NCBI GenBank assembly: GCA_937959125.1
Contig: CALGQU010000087.1
Location: forward strand, 1-40,189
DNA from: an uncultured Croceitalea sp.
Lineage (GTDB): Bacteria; Bacteroidota; Bacteroidia; Flavobacteriales; Flavobacteriaceae
Length of the DNA stretch: 40,189 nt
Direction of reading: 5' to 3'
The stretch's first letter is position 1. Each line of letters begins with the position of its first letter. Below the pieces are notes generated by a model that saw only the letters and a program-made list of their open reading frames with translations, did no database searches and was not told where the DNA came from. Positions 26,626-33,809 of this stretch are shown here, piece after piece. Made by a program: the position numbers and the translations under genes.

Positions 26626-27651
26626 CTAATCCAGGGATTGTTGGCTTGGGTCCGCTTTTTTAAAATCCAATAAAATCCCTTCTGAAATCCATTTGGCCAG
26701 GGCCTGTCTGTTGTCCGGGTCCAAAATTCTACGTTGATCTTTTTTATTCTTGATGTTCCCCACCTCAATATACGCCATGGGCGGAAGTGTTTTCCGAATA
26801 AGATATAGGTTTCTGGGTCCAAACGTTCCTTGATATTCCCTATTGGGTTGGAACCGCTCGTATTTCTTGGTAAACGTATTTCGGATGCTTTCTGCCAAAC
26901 GTTTTCCATTGGCACTCTTTTCATGATAATAAAAAAAGACATCAATATTGGCACCCTTACTTCTACTGTCCACATGGGTAACGATCAGCCTTTGGTATTT
27001 GCTTACATTTTTTTTGTACAGCGTATTAATAGTATTTGTACGTTGCTTTAGACGGGCCACTTGCCCTAATGGAATAACTTTATTGGGGTAAGTTACCTCA
27101 TCCGTATCCAATTCCAGCACCCTTTCATCGCGTATGCCGTCGTTCTTGTCTTGTATGATCATATAAACTTCCGCACCGTGGGAAAGTAGTTCCCGCGCCA
27201 AACGTAACGTAATATCATAGGCATATTCATCTTCAGCGATCAGTTTACCTTTATAGGTTTCGGTAGCCCCTGGATCCGGTCCACCATGCCCAGAAACCAA
27301 ATAGTACACACTCCCTTTTAATGTGGTGCTTAAGGAGTCGATACGCGAAAAATCCTTGCCAAAAATAGACGTATCAAATGTTCCGAACACCTTGGCTTTG
27401 GTAACCATCGTAGTATCCGGCAATTTATAGGCGACCCCAACTTTTAATAATTCACCATCGGTCAATAAGTCCGTATTCTCCTTTATGAAGGCATTATAAT
27501 GCCTACTTGGGCTGTACCCATTGTTTCGCAATAGGGAATAGATTCCGTCCCCGGCAACTGCGGACACGGTTCTTAGGGAGTCTTGTGCAAGGGTTGGTAA
27601 TGAGACCAACATCACCAATACAAGTAAAAATTTAAAAGAAGTGTATTTCAC
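26626..27651 (-). CDS. N-acetylmuramoyl-L-alanine amidase (Amidase_3) with LysM-like N-terminus
   Basis: The 341-residue protein has a signal peptide (FLLVLVMLVSLPTLAQ). A LysM-like segment follows at about 30-78 (GDGIYSLLRNNGYSP, LKVGVAYKLP), then an Amidase_3 domain at about 114-335. Zinc ligands are visible as His122 in SGHGGPDPGA, Glu142 in AEDEYAYD and His226 in IVTHVDSRS; the catalytic Glu296 is in AYIEVGN. The enzyme should cut the bond between MurNAc and L-Ala in the periplasm, for example during cell separation. It lies 11 bp after a paralogue that has lost these ligands, and converges on the glycosyltransferase gene with only 6 bp between stops. Confidence 0.9.
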   Translation of the reverse strand: MKYTSFKFLLVLVMLVSLPTLAQDSLRTVSAVAGDGIYSLLRNNGYSPSRHYNAFIKENTDLLTDGELLKVGVAYKLPDTTMVTKAKVFGTFDTSIFGKDFSRIDSLSTTLKGSVYYLVSGHGGPDPGATETYKGKLIAEDEYAYDITLRLARELLSHGAEVYMIIQDKNDGIRDERVLELDTDEVTYPNKVIPLGQVARLKQRTNTINTLYKKNVSKYQRLIVTHVDSRSKGANIDVFFYYHEKSANGKRLAESIRNTFTKKYERFQPNREYQGTFGPRNLYLIRKTLPPMAYIEVGNIKNKKDQRRILDPDNRQALAKWISEGILLDFKKADPSQQSLD

Positions 27652-27662
27652 AGGATCTACGA

Positions 27663-28646
27663 CTAGTCCTGCAAATTTAGTTCAGCATAATCATTTAATA
27701 CGCCATTCGCTATCAAATCCGTGAACAAGGCTTTATCAGATTTGATGACCAAGGTGTTCCTATCCTCGGGATTGCTTTTGGTGGTAGTTTCCAATTCGAT
27801 CAAGGTAATGGCCGGCAGCGAATTCTTGGCCAAATAAAGATTGTTTTTGTCCGTAAATATCTCCTTGTACCTTTTTACGGTTTTACGGGTAACACTTTTC
27901 TGTTGGAATACATTCTGGATATTATTTGCTATTCGCTTACCATCCTCGCTGGTATCATGGTGGTAAATGGATACATCACAATAATTATTGGAAATCCCTC
28001 CTTTTACCCTAGTTATTAAGAGCCTTTGGTATTTGCCTGAATTCTTAAGGTATTTTTTGTTGATAGTTTCCAAGTACTCTTGCATTTGACTAAGATTGGC
28101 CAGCGCACCTTCCGTGGTTTCCCCTTCTAAGTTTCCAGATTTTACGGTTTGCGCCTTGGTCTTACTTTCTATGACATAGACTTGGGCCCCATGAACGATC
28201 AATTCCTTGGCCAGCCTTTTATTGATTTCTTCGGTTACCCTATTGTTTGTTGGGGTTTGACCCATAAGGTCATTCCCAGAGATAAGATAAATAACGGCAT
28301 CCTTAAGTTTGTCACTTTTGTGGTCGATATAGGCTAGTTCTTCATCAAAAATGGAATTTTCCTCTTTCGGATCGTTCTGGACCTGAATCCCCGTTTTTTT
28401 TAAAGAATCTTCCCCCAAAGGAATCTTGTATTCCCTGCCAAGATGCAATTCACTACCGTTTCTTAGGTTCCCTTTATTAAGCTCTACAAATTCCTCATAG
28501 TATTTTACAGGGTTCAAGCCTTCTTTACGCAACATTGAAAAAATACCATCCCCTTGTTGGGCAATTGCAGTTATATAATTTGTTTGTGCTAGGAGCAAAA
28601 CGGGAAATAGCATCCAAAAAACACTAAAAATCTGTTTCATATTCAT
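27663..28646 (-). CDS. Degenerate amidase-like paralogue (zinc ligands lost)
   Basis: The track ORF begins at 28682, but the promoter box lies inside that extension. The ATG at 28646 gives MNMKQIFSVFWMLFPVLLLAQ, a proper signal peptide, so 327 residues are preferred. The protein aligns along its length with the amidase downstream: GDGIFSMLRKEGLNP matches its LysM-like part, LAKELIVHGAQVYVI and CDVSIYHHDTSEDGKRIA match the amidase fold. However, SGHGGPDPGA is replaced by SGNDLMGQT, the Glu ligand position by a non-Glu residue, and VTHVDS by ITRVKG. Only the last Glu (TLIELE) remains. It probably does not hydrolyse peptidoglycan and may regulate or scaffold the active paralogue. Confidence 0.85.
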   Translation of the reverse strand: MNMKQIFSVFWMLFPVLLLAQTNYITAIAQQGDGIFSMLRKEGLNPVKYYEEFVELNKGNLRNGSELHLGREYKIPLGEDSLKKTGIQVQNDPKEENSIFDEELAYIDHKSDKLKDAVIYLISGNDLMGQTPTNNRVTEEINKRLAKELIVHGAQVYVIESKTKAQTVKSGNLEGETTEGALANLSQMQEYLETINKKYLKNSGKYQRLLITRVKGGISNNYCDVSIYHHDTSEDGKRIANNIQNVFQQKSVTRKTVKRYKEIFTDKNNLYLAKNSLPAITLIELETTTKSNPEDRNTLVIKSDKALFTDLIANGVLNDYAELNLQD

Positions 28647-28669
28647 AAGGTTTCGTGTGGGATACCCTG

Positions 28670-28699
28670 CAAATATGCACATTAATCGATGAAATGCAA
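28670..28699 (-). promoter_or_regulatory. Promoter of the amidase pair (TTG-N19-CATATTTG)
   Basis: On the minus strand TTG (28697-28699) is followed after 19 bp by CATATTTG (28670-28677), one mismatch from TAnnTTTG. The predicted start site lies about 15-20 nt before the ATG at 28646. It excludes the longer track start at 28682, whose first codons overlap the -7 box. Confidence 0.6.
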
Positions 28700-28754
28700 A
28701 AAAAATCGTTAAAAAGTATTTGAGTTTTATTTCTCCAAATGGTCTTCGGTATCC

Positions 28755-30068
28755 CTAAAAGTATTGTCCTATGCCAAAAACCACCCCACGCGTTGCATCT
28801 TGTGTAACGCCAACACCGTAATCAATTCTAAAAATGGCATTGAATATCCTTTTGTGTATAAATCGAAGACCAACACCTGGGTATACCCTTAAATTTTGGG
28901 ATTGGCCAAAATCACCAAAATCACCGCCCGGATTACGCCAAGTACCTCCATCTATAAAGACGTTACTCTGTAAGACGAACCAGTCCTTATCCATTAACGT
29001 ATGACGGTATTCAGTATTCAATACTATAGCTGCGGTACCCCTGTCAATCGTATTGCCAACGCCCCTAATGTTTAGGTTATTATCCACGGCAAAAGGGGCA
29101 AAAGGTGTCTCAATATTGCTAGCAAGGCCTAATCGCAAGCGCGATGCCCAATTACCTCTAGGGCCAATCCTATGGTAATATGAAAAATCGTTAAAACCGA
29201 TCCAAAAATCAGGGAGGGCATCATTATTACTAATGACGTACTGCATATTGAGTACACTTTTAAACCCTTCTAGATAATGATAGTAGTACTTAATACCGTC
29301 ATAATTATAGATAAACTTAAATAGTAGTTTATCCACAACCAAATCTTGGGGTACGTTGGGGTCCGTAGCCCCAAAGAGGAAATCATAATCCTCGGTAAAG
29401 AAATTCAAACCCGCTTCTACTTGGTGTCGACTGCCAAAATTTAACAAACCCAACACTTCAATAGATTCGTTATTGTATCGATAATCCGCGGTACCATTAT
29501 CCAAAAAAACAGGCTCTTGCGTAGTAAGGTTTTGATAAGCCACGGATAGCCCAAAGGTTTTGGAAAACAGAAAAGGCGCTCTAAGGTTTGCTCCAAAGGA
29601 GCTAAAAACATCATACTGGAAAAACGCCCCCAAGGTCATGTTCCTACCCAAAAAATTGAACTCTTGCAGTCCTACCCTAAAGGCAAACTCATCATCATTG
29701 CTGGTAAAAATATTGGCAAAGGGAATAATGGTGAAGTTTTCTTCTACACCATATTTTATTTCATAGGAATCCTTGACATTGGTATCCCGTACTTCAAAAT
29801 ACGCATGGGCTATGGAAGGTAATCTTTTTAGGCGGGAAACGTCTTCCTCCATCTTTACGGAGTCCACGGCCATACCGGGTTGAACCCGTATTAACTTTAG
29901 AAGTGCGGCATCCTTGGTTTTTTTATTGCCTTCTACCACCACTTTGGAAACAATCTTTTGGGAGTAAATTGTACAAGAGAGCAACAATCCAACCAATAAA
30001 AATAAATTTCTAGGTATAGCCCCCACTTTTTTTTCCAAATATAGCCTAATACGGCCTACACCTGCCAT
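28755..30068 (-). CDS. Short Omp85/BamA-TamA-family outer-membrane protein with one POTRA
   Basis: The 437-residue protein has a hydrophobic signal (NLFLLVGLLLSCTIYSQ) after an unusually long basic start. One POTRA domain follows at about 40-110 (VSKVVVEGNKKTKDAALLKLI, GMAVDSVKMEEDVSRLKRL). The rest is a 16-strand-type Omp85 barrel ending in Phe (VVFGIGQYF). Only one POTRA is present, whereas BamA has five and TamA three, so this is neither of them. Short Omp85 proteins are common in Bacteroidota and mostly uncharacterised. The gene lies 27 bp after an unknown lipoprotein gene, which may be a partner; that is inference. Confidence 0.85.
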   Translation of the reverse strand: MAGVGRIRLYLEKKVGAIPRNLFLLVGLLLSCTIYSQKIVSKVVVEGNKKTKDAALLKLIRVQPGMAVDSVKMEEDVSRLKRLPSIAHAYFEVRDTNVKDSYEIKYGVEENFTIIPFANIFTSNDDEFAFRVGLQEFNFLGRNMTLGAFFQYDVFSSFGANLRAPFLFSKTFGLSVAYQNLTTQEPVFLDNGTADYRYNNESIEVLGLLNFGSRHQVEAGLNFFTEDYDFLFGATDPNVPQDLVVDKLLFKFIYNYDGIKYYYHYLEGFKSVLNMQYVISNNDALPDFWIGFNDFSYYHRIGPRGNWASRLRLGLASNIETPFAPFAVDNNLNIRGVGNTIDRGTAAIVLNTEYRHTLMDKDWFVLQSNVFIDGGTWRNPGGDFGDFGQSQNLRVYPGVGLRFIHKRIFNAIFRIDYGVGVTQDATRGVVFGIGQYF

Positions 30069-30095
30069 ATCCCTGCCCTTAATTTACCGCCCAAA

Positions 30096-30851
30096 TCATC
30101 TAACTTCTATGGTAAACGGCCGCTCTGCCAACAGATTGACCCAGTTATCCTCGCTAACGGCTAGCAAGGTAAAATTGTACTCCGTATTGTCTTGTAACGC
30201 TGGCGGGGGAACTACTTCCGTGATGTTGAGTACCACATTGTCCAAATTGTAATATTGGAACCTTCTTTCAAAGGTATAGGTGCCTGAAAATAAGTTGTCC
30301 GCGGTATCGGAGACGACGTGAAAATAGATAATGGAATCATCGAAGGTACCGTCTTCCCAACGAAAGGTCGGCATGATGCTGTTGGCATCCACATCTACGT
30401 TTTCATTTAAATATTCCGTGGGTTTTGTCAACTGTTTTAAACGTATGGGATTGGATAAATGCAACTGGCCTTCTTCTTCAAAACTTACGATAACCCATTG
30501 CTCTTGTTCCGGTGAAATTTCATACTTCAACAAAAAACCATTGAATACATCGACCAATTCTGCATTGCCTTGGGTATAGTTCGTAAAATCATTCTTATCC
30601 GCAGCAGCATCAGCTTGATAGAAACCAATATCCGTTGCCCCTTCCCTAGGGTATAAAAAGACACTCACTACGCTAGGGTCTTCATTACTGGCTGCACATG
30701 CGATGACATTGTCCAAAACTACTTCCCTACCGGCAACCACGGTGGCAAGGGTAGGTTCCAATTCATCCGATAGTGCATTCAATCTATCAAGATCCGAAGA
30801 ACAGGAAACCAAAAGAAGGACAATGCAGGGGACAAGGTAATTTCTGCACAT
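30096..30851 (-). CDS. Lipoprotein of unknown function
   Basis: The 251-residue protein begins with a lipoprotein signal (CIVLLLVSCSSD). The rest is rich in beta-strand patterns and acidic residues (TLATVVAGREVVLDNVIACAASNEDPSVV). It has the look of two immunoglobulin-like or fibronectin-like folds, for example a C-terminal PPPALQDNTEYNFTLLAVSEDNW. I do not recognise a family. It starts 8 bp after the GH113-like gene and ends 27 bp before the Omp85 gene, so the three are probably one transcript. A surface location is possible. Confidence 0.8.
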   Translation of the reverse strand: MCRNYLVPCIVLLLVSCSSDLDRLNALSDELEPTLATVVAGREVVLDNVIACAASNEDPSVVSVFLYPREGATDIGFYQADAAADKNDFTNYTQGNAELVDVFNGFLLKYEISPEQEQWVIVSFEEEGQLHLSNPIRLKQLTKPTEYLNENVDVDANSIMPTFRWEDGTFDDSIIYFHVVSDTADNLFSGTYTFERRFQYYNLDNVVLNITEVVPPPALQDNTEYNFTLLAVSEDNWVNLLAERPFTIEVR

Positions 30852-30859
30852 AGCAGTAC

Positions 30860-31876
30860 TTAGTTTTTACCTAGTTGGTCGCCAAAAAAGTTTTTGATTA
30901 CAGTTTCTGCCGGTTTGTTTTGTGGTGTAAACCTGTTATTCTTCGCACCCCCGGAACGGTCGTGATGAATAAACCATTTCCAAATAAAGCCACCAGCAAA
31001 CCAATCTTCGTCCCAAAACTGCTCAAAAGTAACTTGGATAGCATCTGCTTGGGCCTTTAGGTTGACCTGCATTTGGTTGCGATCTACCAACCAAGGTTTT
31101 TTAGCGGTATAGTCCATACTACGATAGCCAAACTCCGTAAACAGTACAGGCCTGTTTTTTTCTTCTGATATGGTTTTAAGTTTTGCCTTCCATTTTTGCC
31201 ATCCTTGCCCCATTTGTTCTTTGGACGGTTTTTGCACTTCCGTTAACGGAAAATAGGCATCCACCCCTATAAAATCCAAATCTTGCCAGAAGGGCACCCT
31301 TGGATACTCGTCCCAATTAGCGGCATAGGTAAGTTTCCCTTTATACACCTTCCTTACTTGTGCGATCAACTCTTGCCAGTACAAAGGTCGGTTTTTTACA
31401 AAACCTTCCAATTCCGTACCTATGCAATATAACGGCACTTGGGTTTCTTGTGCCAGTTGGGCGTAGGTAAGGATAAAATCTGAATAGGTTTCTTCCAATT
31501 GTTTCCACCCGGTTTCAGAATCCATGACCATATTCCCAGTGAACTCGCCATGCCAAATCCATATTTGCGGCTTTAGCATGACCTTGATCCCATTTTTTTG
31601 AAGCAATTTGATGTACTGCTTGGCGCCTGCCCGGGTTTCACCAAACCACTGCCTATCCGTATTAAAAACAACCTTGGGTTCGTTAAGGCTGCGCATAAAA
31701 CCAAAAGGCATAATGGCCGTATAGTTGGCATTTACTTCTTTTACGGGATCTACATTTCTCTGGGTAATCTTGTCCCTGGAGCCTACAAAACTAAGCCCAT
31801 TTATTTTAGCATTATCCTGTCCTTTTCCGCAGGAAAACTGTAGTATACAGTATAAAAAAAGCCCCAATCTTTTCAT
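30860..31876 (-). CDS. GH113-like TIM-barrel glycoside hydrolase, lipoprotein
   Basis: The ATG at 31876 gives a lipoprotein signal (MKRLGLFLYCILQFSC); the track start seven codons earlier adds only MGPNLST. The 338-residue protein resembles family GH113 (beta-mannanase type). It has a barrel start FVGSRDKI, the catalytic acid/base candidate in CIGTELEGF, an ANWDEYP segment, and the nucleophile candidate in LFTEFGYRS. Substrate is inferred from the family only; mannan-like glycans are possible, but GH113-like proteins of Bacteroidota are often untested. Its first codons lie inside an intrinsic-terminator-like hairpin, which is unusual. The unknown lipoprotein and Omp85 genes follow closely. 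Confidence 0.82.
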   Translation of the reverse strand: MKRLGLFLYCILQFSCGKGQDNAKINGLSFVGSRDKITQRNVDPVKEVNANYTAIMPFGFMRSLNEPKVVFNTDRQWFGETRAGAKQYIKLLQKNGIKVMLKPQIWIWHGEFTGNMVMDSETGWKQLEETYSDFILTYAQLAQETQVPLYCIGTELEGFVKNRPLYWQELIAQVRKVYKGKLTYAANWDEYPRVPFWQDLDFIGVDAYFPLTEVQKPSKEQMGQGWQKWKAKLKTISEEKNRPVLFTEFGYRSMDYTAKKPWLVDRNQMQVNLKAQADAIQVTFEQFWDEDWFAGGFIWKWFIHHDRSGGAKNNRFTPQNKPAETVIKNFFGDQLGKN

Positions 31877-31893
31877 AGTCGATAGATTGGGGC
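31854..31893 (-). terminator. Intrinsic terminator overlapping the GH113-like start codon
   Basis: On the minus strand a 10-bp perfect stem, GCCCCAATCT/AGATTGGGGC, with a 13-nt loop is followed by seven T. It starts about 28 bp after the stop of the upstream barrel gene, the normal place for its terminator. The loop (ATCGACTATGAAA) contains the ATG of the next gene, and the T run is in its signal-peptide codons. Confidence 0.8.
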
Positions 31894-31921
31894 CCAATTT
31901 AAATGTTTTCCAACAAGGGAA

Positions 31922-32824
31922 CTACAAAACCGCTCGTAATCCTATGTTAAAAGTTTCGCCTAAACCGGTATCCCTTCCCCTTACAAAATTGGTATAAAGG
32001 GCCTCTATGTTCAATTCCTTGGTCAGCTGGTACTTGACTCCGCCACCAAGTGCCGTGAAATTCTGGGAAAAGTTATTCCCAAGATCAATGAGCTCCGTAT
32101 GTTGTGCAAGCCCCAATACCGTAAATTTTGAGCTTGGAAAATAACTTACAAATAAGCCCGGGGTCAATCTTAAACTATTATTGGCAAAACTGCCGTCAAT
32201 AGTAACGCCATTGGCATTTCTTACAGCTTCATCACCAAAATTATATTCGGAGTTGACCTCAGCAAAAATCTGCCATGTTTTGCCAGGGAACGTATAGTCG
32301 TAGAAAAAACGGTTCTGCCATGTAAAGCCATCTTGATCCAAGAAAACACCATTATCATCTTGTTCTTGGCTAACCAACGGAATAGAAATCGAACTTAAAA
32401 TGGAAAAATTGGCCGCTTTTGCAAACGGAACAAATTTTATCGATGGTGCAATAGAAGTAAGTCCAGAAGTACTGCGGCGTTCCAATACCGTTGGGTTGGC
32501 GGGATCCAAAATAAAATCACGCCCGTTAGCCCTGTATTCCGTAATAATCCCAACATTGATTCTTTTTGATGGGGACACCCCAACAAAAGCCTCTAAAGTA
32601 GAAGTAAAAAAGTTCTGTCTGATTCCATCTTCACTATCAAAAGTACTTCTGGTTTGCGTATACAGATTGTTGAACAATTTAAGGTCCCATTGCCCGGGTC
32701 CTACCAATTTTGATGGGGTCAAGTTTTGGATGACACTACCACCATCATCGCTATCCTGGGAATATCCTGTTAGTACTGCGGTCGCAAACAAGGCCAATAT
32801 AAGTTGTGTTCTTTTAAGTTTCAT
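31922..32824 (-). CDS. Outer-membrane beta-barrel protein, unknown ligand
   Basis: The 300-residue protein has a signal peptide (LILALFATAVLTGYSQ). Its body has repeated amphipathic strands such as INVGIITEYRANGRDF and KELNIEALYTNFVRGRDTG, ending FNIGLRAVL. It resembles the generic 'transporter' or MetA-pathway phenol-degradation barrel group (PF13557-like); that match is by eye. It lies 25 bp after the DUF547 gene on the same strand, and a strong terminator follows. DUF547 and this barrel are therefore likely a two-gene unit, with some read-through into the GH113-like gene. Confidence 0.75.
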   Translation of the reverse strand: MKLKRTQLILALFATAVLTGYSQDSDDGGSVIQNLTPSKLVGPGQWDLKLFNNLYTQTRSTFDSEDGIRQNFFTSTLEAFVGVSPSKRINVGIITEYRANGRDFILDPANPTVLERRSTSGLTSIAPSIKFVPFAKAANFSILSSISIPLVSQEQDDNGVFLDQDGFTWQNRFFYDYTFPGKTWQIFAEVNSEYNFGDEAVRNANGVTIDGSFANNSLRLTPGLFVSYFPSSKFTVLGLAQHTELIDLGNNFSQNFTALGGGVKYQLTKELNIEALYTNFVRGRDTGLGETFNIGLRAVL

Positions 32825-32849
32825 TGTTGTTCGTGTTGAGATTTAAAAA

Positions 32850-33572
32850 TTATTTTGTTTTGTTCAGTGTCCAATCATAAGCGTAATAGCTTACTTTGGC
32901 TTTGGCATCCAATTTCTCCTTACGGTATTGGTTGACATAATCAATTTGGGATTTGCCACCTTGGGTAAAATCGCCCTTATACCATTCGAACAATTGGGAT
33001 AGCTGGACTTTTTTTCCTTTCACCCTAATAAAGTTGGGATTGTTCAATGCTTTTACCGTTTGCTTTTCCAGCTGGGCGTCCAAAGTGTTTGGCATATAAG
33101 CGTTGCTGATAATTGGAGGGCACCCAAGTCCTGCACAAACCAACACAAAATGGAAACGTGCTTCTTTGGGAAAGTTAGCGCGCAACAATTTGTGCTCAAT
33201 ATCATTTAAAGTGATGTCCTTGCCACCAACGTTGTACGTGGTCTTATCAAAAAAGCCGGCCTTATCCAATGGGGATTTTATGGGGTAGTTATCAACGATT
33301 CCCTTTATTACGGATAGATTGTAGGCGTTGATCCAAAAGGCTTGGTATTTTTTAGCGTCCGCTTTAGAAACCGTAATTCCTTTTGCCAAACCCAAAAGGG
33401 CATTCAAGGATGTAGGGTCCTTTTTGATGGTTTGATAATCTACGCGACCTCCCCGCACATGCGCTGAAAAGAAAGCGTCCGCCTTTGTAAAAAATTCCGT
33501 TGCGTCCTGTGCCTGAACGGAGGAAAACAAAGTCCCAAGGACAAAGAATATTAGTACTAACGTATTTCTCAT
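32850..33572 (-). CDS. DUF547-domain secreted protein
   Basis: The 240-residue protein has a signal peptide (LVLIFFVLGTLFSSVQA). The DUF547 domain is recognisable by AFWINAYNLSVIKGIVDNYP near residue 90, ITLNDIEHKLLR, and HFVLVCAGLGCPPI with its conserved Cys pair and His. The biochemical function of DUF547 is not established; a cysteine-peptidase-like fold has been suggested from the Cys/His pattern. It heads a minus-strand unit with a barrel gene and is divergent from the FAD oxidoreductase across a 237-bp region. Confidence 0.9.
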   Translation of the reverse strand: MRNTLVLIFFVLGTLFSSVQAQDATEFFTKADAFFSAHVRGGRVDYQTIKKDPTSLNALLGLAKGITVSKADAKKYQAFWINAYNLSVIKGIVDNYPIKSPLDKAGFFDKTTYNVGGKDITLNDIEHKLLRANFPKEARFHFVLVCAGLGCPPIISNAYMPNTLDAQLEKQTVKALNNPNFIRVKGKKVQLSQLFEWYKGDFTQGGKSQIDYVNQYRKEKLDAKAKVSYYAYDWTLNKTK

Positions 33573-33614
33573 GATTTGCTGTAATTAGTTGATCAAAATC
33601 TTGGCTTAAGTCGT

Positions 33615-33651
33615 AAATGTTAAAAACTACCTACATCAAATTTTAACATTT
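33615..33651. repeat. 11-bp inverted repeat AAATGTTAAAA...TTTTAACATTT
   Basis: Two perfect 11-bp arms (33615-33625 and 33641-33651) flank a 15-bp spacer in the divergent DUF547/FAD-oxidoreductase region. Arm centres are 26 bp apart, between two and three DNA turns, which suits a regulator binding both arms; a weak AT-rich hairpin is the alternative. No T run follows. The rest of the 237-bp region holds no recognisable gene. Confidence 0.6.
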
Positions 33652-33809
33652 GTGAAATATTTAGGATTTGGATACCTGTGGAGAAGTATTGTGAGATGGT
33701 TGTATTAAGGTATACATATGCTTGGTATTTAAACTCTTTCTAAATAAAAGATTTCCATTAAGTTTATATCTTTAGATGCGACACAAAAGAACAACCAATT
33801 TGTACACCA

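Noticed and set aside
28647-28682. Upstream start of the degenerate amidase (MCIFAGYP...)
   Set aside because: The codons overlap the best -7 promoter box, and the added residues precede a proper signal peptide.
32400-32846. 148-residue plus-strand ORF
   Set aside because: Antisense to the beta-barrel gene with its signal peptide; low-complexity, no domain.
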